Shown piece after piece: positions 43,410 through 52,686 of a stretch of DNA of 64,000 nucleotides (position 1 is the first letter of the stretch; each line of letters opens with the position of its first letter). The notes beneath the pieces are model-generated. The model ran no database searches, was not told the DNA's origin, and saw only the letters and a list, made by a program, of their open reading frames with translations. Source of the DNA: CAZNPU01 sp964575335. Its GTDB lineage: Bacteria > Planctomycetota > Phycisphaerae > Phycisphaerales > SM1A02. Location: the NCBI GenBank assembly GCA_964575335.1, contig CAZNPU010000007.1, forward strand, positions 60,150 through 124,149. The letters are read 5' to 3'. Made by a program: the position numbers and the translations under genes.

Positions 43410-44615
43410 TCAAGAAGAGCGGGAGACAGACGCCTGAGCGCGCCTGATCGTTGTGACGCACGGTGCATCGCTGCAGTTGTTGTCGTCCGGGCTGTTGTCG
43501 CCGGCCAATTCGGAGGCGATTTCGTCCCATGTTCGCACGCTGGCCGCCCAGGCGTGGTCGCGGGGCATTGTCGCTGCGGCTTTGAGCGCTGACTGTATCG
43601 ATGCCGGGTCTGACAGCTGGTAGTACGCCATATTCGGCCGCTCGCTGCGGAGAAATTCCGGCGCTACCACGGGCAGGCGGCAATAGGCGTATTGAATGAC
43701 CTTCAGACTGTCCCGCCGCGTTTGGGAAAGCTTGCTCGGCGTCAGTGTGTGCAGGGCGATGTCAGCGTGCTTGAGGTACGCCACGGTCTGCTCAAAAGGC
43801 ATCTCGCCATAGGCGATGACGTTCTCGCGCGTCGGCAGGCCGCCGATGGGACCGATGATGTGAAACCCCCACTGCGGGAACATTCGGCTTGCCTGAGCGA
43901 TGAAGTTCGTATCCAGGCCGGCGACGCCGACAAAGATCAGATTCTTCTCCCACTGTTGCTGGGCATACGGATTACGCGTGGGCTGATCGAACAGGTCCTT
44001 GCGGATGCCGTGCTGATGGAGCACGACGTTGCCCATGCCGCGGAACTTATGAGCAATCGCCTCCGTCGGTACGCTGATCAGATCAAATTGCGGTGCGAGA
44101 CGCTTTTCGCACTCCACGACAAGCGGATGCACCCGCAACAGCGACATGTCATCGGAAACGCGATACACCATGCGGGCATTGGCATTGATGGTGCGGAAGC
44201 GATCAAACAGCATCAACCCCGCGGTGCTTTCAAAGATGAAAAGGTCCGATCGCGCCAGTTCGCTTTCAATCGGCCCAAGCGGAAACGACGCGTAGCGGCT
44301 GAAGATCGGTTGCGCCAGGCGATTGAGCGGTGCAACGGGAAACTTCACCGGATGCCACGGCGTGTACCACGCATAACTGCCCAAACGATCATTGAGCCAT
44401 TCGAGCCTGCGATTGCGCCGATGCAGGCCGTATTGCAGACGATGATCCCGCCGCAGCCACGAAAGCCAACTGAAGGCAGCGGTGAAGTAAATCACCCGCC
44501 AACCGGAACGCCAGTACGCATCTGCAAGCCAATGAAAACCCGCTTTGCGTTTTGAGCCGGCGTAATGCCCCGTCACCAGCACAACCTGTCTGGTTGTCGT
44601 CTTGCCAGGGTGCAT
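43410..44615 (-). CDS. Glycosyltransferase, GumK-like or family 4 type
   Basis: A 401-residue enzyme. The N-terminus LVTGHYAGSKRKAGFHWLAD and RVIYFTAAFSWLSWL resembles GumK-like glucuronosyltransferases (GT70); the C-terminal half has LIFVGVAGLDTNFIAQASRM, HIIGPIGGLPTRENVIAYGE and LKVIQYAYCRLPVVAPEFLR, a nucleotide-sugar-binding domain like GT-B enzymes. It likely transfers the sugar made by the genes upstream. Its ATG overlaps the wbpE stop codon (TGATG), so translation is coupled. The GT70 assignment is tentative; a generic GT-B transferase is safer. Confidence 0.75.
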   Translation of the reverse strand: MHPGKTTTRQVVLVTGHYAGSKRKAGFHWLADAYWRSGWRVIYFTAAFSWLSWLRRDHRLQYGLHRRNRRLEWLNDRLGSYAWYTPWHPVKFPVAPLNRLAQPIFSRYASFPLGPIESELARSDLFIFESTAGLMLFDRFRTINANARMVYRVSDDMSLLRVHPLVVECEKRLAPQFDLISVPTEAIAHKFRGMGNVVLHQHGIRKDLFDQPTRNPYAQQQWEKNLIFVGVAGLDTNFIAQASRMFPQWGFHIIGPIGGLPTRENVIAYGEMPFEQTVAYLKHADIALHTLTPSKLSQTRRDSLKVIQYAYCRLPVVAPEFLRSERPNMAYYQLSDPASIQSALKAAATMPRDHAWAASVRTWDEIASELAGDNSPDDNNCSDAPCVTTIRRAQASVSRSS

Positions 44616-45814
44616 CAAGCGCTCATTGTAGCTGCTGCCCGCTCGACGTACTGAATCACCGTATTGGCCACGTAATCAAGCTGCTCGGTCGTCAGTTCGG
44701 GATAAATCGGCAGCGCGATGGTTTCATTGGCGGCGGCTTCCGATTCAGGCAGATCGCCCTTGCTGTACCCGAGATAGGCAAAGCATTCCTGCAGATGCAG
44801 CGGCACGGGATAGTAAATCTCGGTGCCGATCTTGCGTTCTGCAAGGTGTGCCCGCAGCGAATCGCGCATTTCAGCCGGCACGCGAATCACGTACTGGTTG
44901 TAGATATGCCACGCCTTGCCGCTCGCAGGATGCGGCGTACGCAGCGGCAAACCCGATTCACCCTTCAGCGGCGTGGCGGACGTTTTCGCACCGGCGTCGG
45001 CGAATCGCTTGTCGTAATAAGCCGCGTTGCGTTGCCGGCCTTCCGTCCAGCGATCAAGGTACTGCAGCTTCACCTTCAGAATCGCCGCCTGCAATGCGTC
45101 GAGGCGGGAGTTCACACCGATCCACTTGTGATAGTACTTCGGCTTGCCGCCATGAACGCGCAGGATGGCGATGCGGTCAGCGAGTTCTTCATCGTTGGTG
45201 GTCACGATGCCGCCGTCGCCGAACGCACCGAGATTCTTGGACGGGAAGAAGCTGAAGCACCCGATCGCACCGCGCGTGCCGACACGAGCGCCTGCGTTGT
45301 CGCGCGTGCCGATGGCCTGGGCCGCATCCTCCACAATCGGAACGCCCAGTTCTTTGCTCAGTTGCTCATAGGCGTCCATGTCGGCGGCCTGGCCGTACAA
45401 GTGCACCGGCATGATCGCTTTGAGTCTCGTGCACTTTTTCGCCACCTGCCGCACATGCTCCGGATCCATGTTGTACGTCACCGGATCGATGTCAGCGAAC
45501 ACGGGCGTCGCCCCGGCTCGCGTGGTGTACCCGCCGGTTGCGAAGAACGTGTACGCCGGGCAGATCACTTCATCGCCGGGCTGAATGCCCAGTCCCATCA
45601 GCGCCAGCATGATCGCATCGGAACCCGAAGCGCATCCGACCGCACGCTTTGTGCCGACATACTGCGCGATTGCGTTTTCCAGATCGCTGACCGTCGGGCC
45701 GAGAATGAAATGCTGGCTCTCAACGACCTCCTCAATCGCGTTGCGAATCTCATCCTTGATTGCAGCGTACTGGGCCTTGAGATCGAGCAGTGGAACGGTG
45801 ATGGGAGTGGTCAT
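44615..45814 (-). CDS. wbpE: UDP-sugar aminotransferase, WbpE-like
   Basis: A 399-residue DegT-family PLP enzyme, strongly like WbpE, which aminates UDP-2-acetamido-3-oxo-glucuronate at C3. Seen are DLKAQYAAIKDEIRNAIEEV, GCASGSDAIMLALMGLGIQP, VEDAAQAIGT, K193 in SFFPSKNLGAFGDGGIVTTN, VNSRLDALQAAILKVKLQYL and EIYYPVPLHLQECF. It sits in one operon with WbpD- and WbpB-like genes and a glycosyltransferase, as in the P. aeruginosa B-band O-antigen cluster. The partners WbpA (dehydrogenase) and WbpI (epimerase) are not in this window. Confidence 0.9.
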   Translation of the reverse strand: MTTPITVPLLDLKAQYAAIKDEIRNAIEEVVESQHFILGPTVSDLENAIAQYVGTKRAVGCASGSDAIMLALMGLGIQPGDEVICPAYTFFATGGYTTRAGATPVFADIDPVTYNMDPEHVRQVAKKCTRLKAIMPVHLYGQAADMDAYEQLSKELGVPIVEDAAQAIGTRDNAGARVGTRGAIGCFSFFPSKNLGAFGDGGIVTTNDEELADRIAILRVHGGKPKYYHKWIGVNSRLDALQAAILKVKLQYLDRWTEGRQRNAAYYDKRFADAGAKTSATPLKGESGLPLRTPHPASGKAWHIYNQYVIRVPAEMRDSLRAHLAERKIGTEIYYPVPLHLQECFAYLGYSKGDLPESEAAANETIALPIYPELTTEQLDYVANTVIQYVERAAATMSA

Positions 45815-45924
45815 GGGAGGTGCGATGAGATGAGAAATAAAGGTGAAAGTTCAGAATCATCAGATTGCGGGCGCTTATTCTCAGGCGATTTCCTTCAAAC
45901 AGCACACGCAACAAACGATGGTAC

Positions 45925-46542
45925 TCAGCCCTGCGTCTCCTTCACAGGATGCAGGCGTCCGTTTTCTTCAGTGTACTGGTTGCCGCAGACCTGGCATTGC
46001 AGCATGCCGTTGGCGTCAGCGGTCTTGGGCAGCGTATAACCGCAGCGGCAGGCCCACCCGATGCGGCGCGCCGGCACGCCGACCATCAGCGCATAGTCCG
46101 GCACGTCCTTGCTCACCACCGCGCCCGAACCGATCAGGGCGTATCGCCCCACTTCCGTGCCGCAGATGATCGTGCAGTTGGCGCCCATGCTTGCACCTGT
46201 GCGGATGATGGTTTTGACGTATTCATCGCGGCGCACAATTTCGCTGCGCGGGACGAGAATATTGGTGAACACCATCGACGGGCCGCAGAACACGTTGTCT
46301 TCGATCTCCACGCCCGTGTAGATGGAGACGTTGTTTTGCACCTTTACGTTGTTGCCCAGCACGACGTTCGGCGAGATCACCACGTTCTGCCCCAGATTGC
46401 AGTTCTCGCCGATGCGGCTGTGTTTCATCACGTGCGAAAAATGCCAGATCTTTGTGCCTTTGCCGATCTCACATGGCTCGTCGATATAGCACGATTCGTG
46501 AATTTGAACACCGGGATACTTGGCAGGATCGAAGCCGGGCAT
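45925..46542 (-). CDS. wbpD: UDP-sugar N-acetyltransferase, WbpD-like
   Basis: A 205-residue left-handed beta-helix acetyltransferase: IGKGTKIWHFSHVMKHSRIG, NLGQNVVISPNVVLGNNVKV, NVSIYTGVEIEDNVFCGPSM and TIIRTGASMGANCTIICGTE. The C-terminus has a zinc ribbon (CRCGYTLPK...CQVCGNQY). WbpD acetylates the 3-amino group made by WbpE. A longer version from a GTG at 46578 adds 12 residues; the internal ATG at 46542 is preferred because the family starts near PGVQIHESCYIDE. It is 110 bases upstream of wbpE on the same strand. Confidence 0.88.
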   Translation of the reverse strand: MPGFDPAKYPGVQIHESCYIDEPCEIGKGTKIWHFSHVMKHSRIGENCNLGQNVVISPNVVLGNNVKVQNNVSIYTGVEIEDNVFCGPSMVFTNILVPRSEIVRRDEYVKTIIRTGASMGANCTIICGTEVGRYALIGSGAVVSKDVPDYALMVGVPARRIGWACRCGYTLPKTADANGMLQCQVCGNQYTEENGRLHPVKETQG

Positions 46543-46679
46543 AATGAATGGGCCTTGGATTGGAATTGGGTGCGACACAATAACAGATGCACAGCGAACT
46601 GAGCATTGAGCATAGCCAGCCGACGCGCGAAAAGGCGGCGTTGATCAAAATTGTCCGCAGACAGCAGGCAGCACGGCCG

Positions 46680-47816
46680 TCACGTGCCTGACGGCTGAGC
46701 GCCGGCAGCTGCAGCAGGCGGGCGGCCGTCATGCATCAGGCCATGCCCCCCATTGGCTGCCCCGTTCCCGCTCGTCTTCGGCGCGCCATTGGCACGCTGC
46801 TGAAAAGGGCGGTCTGAGAGGTTCCATCGATCAGTAAACGGAACCGGCTGGCCGTTGGTCATCAGCGACCGCTGCGCCGCGTGCAGAATCTGCAGCACGC
46901 GCAGGCCGTTGGTACCGTCAGTGCAGGGAGTCTCGCGCGTCGCCATGCACTGCAGGAAGTGTTCGCACTCCAGCCGCAGCGGTTCATCCTGGGGGTATTC
47001 AACCTTCACCCCTTCGCCCTTGACCGGAATGGGCTGGCCCTGCTGCCAGTCGACGCGCTGATCGTACAGAATCAGCTCTTTGGCCACATCGTCAAAGCTG
47101 GCCATCTTCTTCGAACCCACGACTACCAGCTTCTGCTCTTTGAACGGGTGCAGCCAGCTCACGAAGATGTGGGATCGCATGCCGTTGTCAAACAGCAATT
47201 GCGTGACGGTAACGTCAGCGATATTGGGCGTCACGTAGCAGCCGCCGGTGGCGACCACTTCAAACGGCAGCGAGCCGACTAATCGCAAAATCACCGCGAT
47301 GTCGTGCGGCGCAAATGACCACAGTGCGTTTTCCTCGGTGCGAATCTTGCCAAGGTTGAGACGGTTGGAGATGAGATAACGAACCTTGCCAAGCTCGCCG
47401 GCAGTGATCAGTTCGTGCAGTTTGAGAATCGCAGGGTGGTATTCAAGCAGATGCCCCACCATCAGGATGCGCTGCGCATCATGAGCGCGATTCACCAGAT
47501 CAACCGCGTCATTCACATCAATCGTCAGCGGCTTTTCAACAAAGACGTCTTTGCCCGCAGCAATGGCGGCGCAGGCCATCGCGTAATGCGTCTCAGCAGG
47601 CGTGGCGATCATCACGCCCTTGATTGCCGGGTCGTTGAGCACCGGATCAGGCGATTCATGAACCTGGGCATCTGGCGCAAGCTCCCGTGCGGTGGCGCGG
47701 CCTTTTTCAGAGGGGTCCACCACCGCCCGCAGCCGGCCGAGCCGGTTAACCGTGCGCACGATGTTTTTCCCCCACCCGCCGCATCCAAATACAGCAATAT
47801 CAGCATGTTGTGTCAA
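46680..47816 (-). CDS. wbpB: Gfo/Idh/MocA oxidoreductase, WbpB-like
   Basis: A 378-residue NAD-dependent oxidoreductase: dinucleotide loop IAVFGCGGWGKNIVRTVNRL, the EKP motif in VFVEKPLTIDV, LMVGHLLEYHPAILKLHELI and WSFAPHDIAVILRLVGSLPF. WbpB oxidises the C3 hydroxyl of UDP-GlcNAcA, giving the substrate of WbpE. The start is a TTG at 47816 with GGAG 6 bases upstream; GTGs at 47852 and 47861 lack one. The C-terminus ends in a low-complexity Gly/Ala/Pro tail. A good promoter lies about 110 bases upstream. Confidence 0.85.
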   Translation of the reverse strand: MTQHADIAVFGCGGWGKNIVRTVNRLGRLRAVVDPSEKGRATARELAPDAQVHESPDPVLNDPAIKGVMIATPAETHYAMACAAIAAGKDVFVEKPLTIDVNDAVDLVNRAHDAQRILMVGHLLEYHPAILKLHELITAGELGKVRYLISNRLNLGKIRTEENALWSFAPHDIAVILRLVGSLPFEVVATGGCYVTPNIADVTVTQLLFDNGMRSHIFVSWLHPFKEQKLVVVGSKKMASFDDVAKELILYDQRVDWQQGQPIPVKGEGVKVEYPQDEPLRLECEHFLQCMATRETPCTDGTNGLRVLQILHAAQRSLMTNGQPVPFTDRWNLSDRPFQQRANGAPKTSGNGAANGGHGLMHDGRPPAAAAGAQPSGT

Positions 47817-47924
47817 AGCACCACTCCGCCTGTCCTGCCCCGACAAGCCCACGGGACACACACGCTACTCGCCTCGCGAACCAATCAGAGACGCGCCCGC
47901 TGACTTCCTGAAAACCGATCGGCC

Positions 47925-47953
47925 AATATATGAATGGCCCTAAACGGAGTCAA
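47925..47953 (-). promoter_or_regulatory. Promoter of the wbpB-wbpD-wbpE-glycosyltransferase operon
   Basis: On the minus strand TTGACT (47953-47948), a 17-base spacer and TATATT (47930-47925) match sigma-70 boxes well, with a start near 47917, about 100 bases before the TTG. The -10 lies within ggccaatatatgaatggcc, a loose inverted repeat that might bind a regulator. Confidence 0.65.
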
Positions 47954-48150
47954 CAATATCACTCTTTCAGACGCTGAGACAGCTTGAATGACCCATTTTT
48001 TCACCCTGCATCGCGCCTGTGCAGTTTTTTTCGGCCGCAACATGGGCACCCCAACTGGCAGATATATCCATCCGGCAGGCCCAGCCTCAACACCTATCGG
48101 CAAGCCTCCGCGCAGCATCTGCCGCACCAGCAGCACGCCCAACAGACGCC
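47954..48150. other. Rest of the gap between the operon promoter and the amidohydrolase gene
   Basis: Part of the 334-base gap 47817-48150. It has two short T-runs (near 47994-48000 and 48024-48030) and no gene. No clean terminator for the amidohydrolase operon is visible. Confidence 0.4.
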
Positions 48151-49383
48151 TTACTGCGGGGTATCGCTGACCACCTGGCCGTTGATGATGGTTCCCACGC
48201 AGTGGGTGGTGTATTCGAAGGGATCGCCGTCGAACAGCGCCAAGTCACCGTCTTTGCCCACCGTGATTGATCCGATGCGATCAGCAACGCCAAGCAGGCG
48301 CGCCGCCTCGATGGTGATGCTGGCCAGCGCATCGGAATGCGGCAAGCCGTTGGCGACTGCGACGCCCGCTTCAAACAGCACGATTCGCGTTTTGGGCACG
48401 TAGCCTTCGTACCCGCTCTGCATGGCAATTGGAATGCGCGCTTCGCGCAGCTTCGCTGCGGTCTCAAAGCTCAGATTCTCGGTTTCGCCAAACGCGCGGC
48501 GCATCGTGGGGTGGATGATCACCGGCACGTTGGCAGCCTTGATCTGCTCAGTCAGCAGATATGCTTCCGCTGCGGAATCCAGCCAGAGCCGAATGTTGAA
48601 CTCTTCCGCCAGACGAAGCGCGCCAGCAATGTCCTGCGCGCGGTTGGCGGTCACCATCAGCGGAATCTCGCGCTTGAGAACCTGCCCGAGCATCTCCAAT
48701 TTCAAGTCCCGCGCCGGCGGCTGATCGTCTTTGGCTTTTTCGAGCTTTTCAAGATATTCCTGCGCTTTGATGAACTCCGCACGGAGCATCGCCACCATCT
48801 TGCCCCGCGTGCCCGGCGACTTGCCGCCGGACTTGGTTGCATCCGGCCCGAGCGTAGCCGCCACCGCTGCAGTCGGCACCAGAACAGCCTCCTCCACAGT
48901 CGTGCCCGCCGTTTTGACAATGCACGTCTGGCCGGAGATCAGTTCGCCCGGCGCGTGACCGGTGTGCACCGTCGTAATGCCGAATCCGCGCACGTATTCC
49001 ACCAATTTGTCCAGCGGGTTGTAGACGTCTATGGCGCGAAGCTCCGGTTGAATCGCTGTCGAACGATCCAGTTGGTCCTGATCGTGCGGCGAGTTGTAGA
49101 TGCCCGACACCCCCACCGTACTGTGGGCGTCAATCAGGCCCGGCGTCACGATTTCCGCTTCAAGCACGCGAAATCCGTCCGGAATGGGCGTGGTTGCCGC
49201 GGGGCCGACGGCTGCAATTTTCCCGTCGCGTATCACCACGACGCCGTCCATGATCGGCGCGGTGTCCATGGTGTAGATCACCTTGCCGCGCACCGCCACC
49301 TGCGCCTGCGCCGTCATCGACATCACCCCGAACGCTGCCGCGGCAGCAAACATCATCAGGCGCACACGCATGTTCCAGCGCAT
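48151..49383 (-). CDS. Exported amidohydrolase-family protein with altered metal motif
   Basis: A 410-residue exported protein. Signal peptide (MMFAAAAAFGVMSMTAQA), then an amidohydrolase (imidazolonepropionase-like) fold: YTMDTAPIMDGVVVIRDGKI, TPGLIDAHSTVG, NRAQDIAGALRLAEEFNIRL, PVIIHPTMRR and RIGSITVGKDGDLALFDGDP. The first metal motif is H87-S-T89 where the family has HxH, so a metal ligand seems lost. It follows the next gene by three bases, and the two have similar architecture, as if duplicated. It may be a structural partner; activity is uncertain. Confidence 0.85.
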   Translation of the reverse strand: MRWNMRVRLMMFAAAAAFGVMSMTAQAQVAVRGKVIYTMDTAPIMDGVVVIRDGKIAAVGPAATTPIPDGFRVLEAEIVTPGLIDAHSTVGVSGIYNSPHDQDQLDRSTAIQPELRAIDVYNPLDKLVEYVRGFGITTVHTGHAPGELISGQTCIVKTAGTTVEEAVLVPTAAVAATLGPDATKSGGKSPGTRGKMVAMLRAEFIKAQEYLEKLEKAKDDQPPARDLKLEMLGQVLKREIPLMVTANRAQDIAGALRLAEEFNIRLWLDSAAEAYLLTEQIKAANVPVIIHPTMRRAFGETENLSFETAAKLREARIPIAMQSGYEGYVPKTRIVLFEAGVAVANGLPHSDALASITIEAARLLGVADRIGSITVGKDGDLALFDGDPFEYTTHCVGTIINGQVVSDTPQ

Positions 49384-49386
49384 CGA

Positions 49387-50706
49387 TCAATGTCCTCCTG
49401 CATGTTCCTGGCAGCACAAATACGGCGACTGATCGTGCCCGGCTCCGTAGCCGCCCACTGCGTAGAGATAATCTTTCGGATCGCTCCGATCAAAGACCTT
49501 GACGCCTTCAATCCACGTCTGCTGCACCTTGGTGTACACGCTCAGCGGATCGCCGTCGAGGATGATGAAATCAGCGTCCTTGCCCACCGTCAGCGAACCG
49601 ATGCGATCCTGCAGATCGAGCATTTTCGCCGGATTGATCGTCAGCGCTTCCAGCGCAGTGGTGCGCGACATGCCTGCGCGCACGCCCAGCGCAGCCATGC
49701 GCAAGAACAGTCGCGAATCGGTGATCCAGTCATCGGTGTGAAACGCTGTCAGCACGCCAGCCTGCTCCAGCGCAGGAGCGTTGTTCAGCACCATGTTCAG
49801 TGCTTCGAGCTTTCCGCCCGGGCTGTCGACCAGAATGATCGAACACGGCACATCGGCTGCAGCGATCACATCCGCCACCTTCCATGCCTCACTGGCGTGA
49901 TGCAGCACAACGCGGAAGTTGAACTCGCGCGCCAGACGCAGCACGGTGATGATGTCATCGTGGCGGTGGGTGTGATGATGCACGATGCGCTTGCCTTCCA
50001 GCGCTTCTGTCAGCGCCTCAAGACCGATGTCCCGGGCGGGCATTTTCTCCGGGTTTTCTGCAGCGCGCTCGATTGCGTCGCGATATTCCTGGGCTTTGAT
50101 GAAGCGTTCGCGCACCAGCGCAGCCGCTTTGCCTCGTGTGCCCGGAAACGGCGAGGCCCGCATGGGATTGGTGCCGTTGGCCATCTTCAGGCCGCCCATC
50201 GGCTGACCCTCATCATCAAGGATGAACAGGCTGTCGATGGTTTTGCCGCCGCGGGGTTTGACGTAAATGGTTTGCCCGCTGAGCAGGTGGCCCGAGCCGG
50301 GCATGATGTTCATGGTGGTGATGCCGCCCGCTATTGCGCGTTTGAACCCCGAATCGAGCACGTTGATGGAATCGAACACGCGCACATCGGGTTGAATCGG
50401 CCCTGAGCCGTCCGCCCCGCCGACACCGCCGATGTGACTGTGCGTATCGACAAGACCGGGCATGATGATTCGGCCGGTGGCGTTGATGCGCTGAGCGCCG
50501 TCGGGAATCGCAACTTCATCAGCCGGGCCGACTGCAACAATCTTGCCGTGCTGCACCACCAGCGTGCCGTGGTCGATGTTGCCGATTTCAGGATCAATCG
50601 TGTAGATCCGCGCGTGCTCAAATGCAATCGGCGTTTCCTGGGCCGACACGCGTGCTGGCCCTACCAGCGCCAAAGCCCCGACACAAAGCGCAAACATTCG
50701 ATGCAT
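49387..50706 (-). CDS. Exported amidohydrolase (imidazolonepropionase-like)
   Basis: A 439-residue exported metal-dependent hydrolase. Signal: MFALCVGALALVGPARVSAQ. Metal motif intact: GLVDTHSHIGGVGG (H89, H91); further histidines in IVHHHTHRHDDIITVLRLAR, VVLHHASEAWKVA and VLTAFHTDDWITDSR; LQDRIGSLTVGKDADFIILD closes the fold. Relatives are periplasmic amidohydrolases acting on peptides or cyclic amides; the substrate is unknown. It is followed three bases later by the paralogue at 48151. The tail YLCCQEHAGGH is rich in Cys and His. Confidence 0.87.
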   Translation of the reverse strand: MHRMFALCVGALALVGPARVSAQETPIAFEHARIYTIDPEIGNIDHGTLVVQHGKIVAVGPADEVAIPDGAQRINATGRIIMPGLVDTHSHIGGVGGADGSGPIQPDVRVFDSINVLDSGFKRAIAGGITTMNIMPGSGHLLSGQTIYVKPRGGKTIDSLFILDDEGQPMGGLKMANGTNPMRASPFPGTRGKAAALVRERFIKAQEYRDAIERAAENPEKMPARDIGLEALTEALEGKRIVHHHTHRHDDIITVLRLAREFNFRVVLHHASEAWKVADVIAAADVPCSIILVDSPGGKLEALNMVLNNAPALEQAGVLTAFHTDDWITDSRLFLRMAALGVRAGMSRTTALEALTINPAKMLDLQDRIGSLTVGKDADFIILDGDPLSVYTKVQQTWIEGVKVFDRSDPKDYLYAVGGYGAGHDQSPYLCCQEHAGGH

Positions 50707-50982
50707 ATCGTGGCTCCTGAGGAATCAAATCCCAATCCTACCACATACCGCCTGCCCGCCAGGTCGTTTCGCTGTGCAGGCCAATGCGCGGATAAACGCA
50801 CATGAACACGCGATACGCCCGCATCAAGCATCAAGAAACGGCCGGTTAGCCCGTTCGTTCCCTGCTGCACGTTCAATGCGCTGAGCTGTTGGCCAATTGA
50901 TCTTTATTGAGCTTTGACGATCAGCGTTCGCGCCTTGGTCTGCGATCTCACCACCATTCTCTTATCCCCCATCGCATCGGCT

Positions 50983-52545
50983 TTAGACATGAACGCTGTG
51001 CGACAAAGCCGGTTGGGCATGCGCGAACTTCCTGGCCTGCTCCGGCGTCATGCGCGGGTTGCGATGTGCAATACCCATGAGCTGCGCAAGTTGCTCAAAC
51101 GCATCGGTGTTCTTGAGCAGTCCTGCAAATCGTTCACTGCCCGGACCAAAGGCCAGAATCGGCGCCCAGTCGGACGTATGCACAACCCCCGTCCATCCGA
51201 TGCCGTTGTGATTTCCCAGAATCTGCGCCGCTGCGCCGGAGATATTCGCCTGTGCGCGATTCAGTTCCGGTGCGGGATTGCCCGCAAGATAGCTGGCGAT
51301 GACCCCCGCTTCCTCCTGACTGAGTTCAATGCCTGTGCCCCAGTGCAAAATATCGCTCACTTCGCTGGTGTTCGCAGGCCTGCCATGTTGTTTTTGAATC
51401 TCGCCAAACCGCGCGTGCATCGCCTGGAATGATGCAACCGACATGGCCAGGCGTTCAAAATGATGCGTGCTGCGGCTGTAGCGGCTGCCGATGCCGTTGA
51501 TGCCCGGATTGCCCGTGCCGTGGTCGGCTGTGATGATGACAAGCGTATCGGGGTTGACGCGCTGGAACTCAACAGCCAGCGCAACAGCTTCATCGAACGC
51601 CAGTTGATCCCACAGCAATGCTGCTGCATCGTTGTTGTGCCCTGCGTGATCGACCCGGCCGCCTTCAACCTGCAGCAGAAAACCATCGGGCGAGCGCGAA
51701 AGTGTTTCCAGCGCGATGCGCGTCATTTCCGCCAGTGTCGGAACGCTGGTTTGCAGATCAGCTTCGCGATTGCGGTCGATCGTATATGGCAAGTGCTGCT
51801 GACTGAACAGCCCAAGAAGCTTCTCTCCTGCGCGCAGGTTGCCAGCCAGCAGTTCATCGCGAGAGCGGCAGACCGCATAGCCAGCAGCGCGATATTCATC
51901 GAGAACATCCCGGCGATCGCGCCGAACGGCTGGATCAAAATGCCGCAGTCCCCCCCCAAGCAGCACATCAACGATATTGAGATACTGCGGCGCGATTTCG
52001 TCTTCGAGTTCGCGAGAGGGAACCGACGCAGCGAATCCGGCTGGCGTGGCATGAGTGATGCGCGTCGTGGTAACCAGCCCAACTGCCTTGCCGCGTTGTT
52101 TGGCCAGCGCTGCGAGCGGCGTAAGCGGCTGACCGTCGGGCAACATGTTGACAGTCCCGTTGAAAACGCGCGATCCGCTACCCCACGCACTTGCTGCTGC
52201 CGCTGAATCGGTCACCAGCGAGTTGAGCGACGCCATATCAAACCAGCCGTGAACAACGCGGCTTTGCCCGGAAAGCTCATGCCACTGCGTGCCGCCATTG
52301 CGCAGCAGATGCGAGAATGCTTCAGCCATCGCGGGCACGCCCGGGCTCATGCCGTCAGCCACCATGAACAGAATGTTCCGGGGCGACGGCTTGGCCTTCG
52401 CATCGCCCGCAAGCGTCTTTGCCCAGGCACTGCGGCGTGGAAGAGTTGCAGCGACGCCGGCAAGCGCTGACGCAGCGCCAAGCTTGAGCGCTGTCCGCCG
52501 GGTAATGGCGTTGTTGGTTTGGGCGTGGTCGGTGTCGCGCATCAT
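50983..52545 (-). CDS. Alkaline phosphatase (PhoA family), Tat-exported
   Basis: A 520-residue phosphatase. A Tat signal is at residues 14-42 (TRRTALKLGAASALAGVAA). Active-site parts: D64 in LFMVADGMSPG, nucleophile S114 in LVTDSAAAASAWG, VEGGRVDHAGHNNDAA and VIITADHGTGNPG. It should release phosphate from monoesters in the periplasm or outside, binding Zn and Mg. No Pho-box was identified upstream (52546-52686). It lies in the same direction as the amidohydrolase pair but 276 bases away. Confidence 0.92.
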   Translation of the reverse strand: MMRDTDHAQTNNAITRRTALKLGAASALAGVAATLPRRSAWAKTLAGDAKAKPSPRNILFMVADGMSPGVPAMAEAFSHLLRNGGTQWHELSGQSRVVHGWFDMASLNSLVTDSAAAASAWGSGSRVFNGTVNMLPDGQPLTPLAALAKQRGKAVGLVTTTRITHATPAGFAASVPSRELEDEIAPQYLNIVDVLLGGGLRHFDPAVRRDRRDVLDEYRAAGYAVCRSRDELLAGNLRAGEKLLGLFSQQHLPYTIDRNREADLQTSVPTLAEMTRIALETLSRSPDGFLLQVEGGRVDHAGHNNDAAALLWDQLAFDEAVALAVEFQRVNPDTLVIITADHGTGNPGINGIGSRYSRSTHHFERLAMSVASFQAMHARFGEIQKQHGRPANTSEVSDILHWGTGIELSQEEAGVIASYLAGNPAPELNRAQANISGAAAQILGNHNGIGWTGVVHTSDWAPILAFGPGSERFAGLLKNTDAFEQLAQLMGIAHRNPRMTPEQARKFAHAQPALSHSVHV

Positions 52546-52686
52546 GACGATGCCGCCATCATACGCCCTGGCGCTGCGGCGCGCTGGACAATTCTGCTGC
52601 GGAATGCCCGCAGTTCATCCGGATTTTGATGAAAGATTCATCTCATGTCAGCGACATGTGCACGCAGAGCGCAAGCCCGGCACAGA

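Noticed and set aside
44552..46039. A 495-codon open frame on the plus strand across the aminotransferase gene
   Set aside because: It is antisense to the WbpE-like gene, with an Arg/His/Cys-rich shadow composition and no domain.
48337..50406. A 689-codon open frame on the plus strand across the two amidohydrolase genes
   Set aside because: It is antisense to two clear amidohydrolases with signal peptides and metal motifs; it has no recognisable domain and results from the GC-rich third-position bias of the opposite strand.
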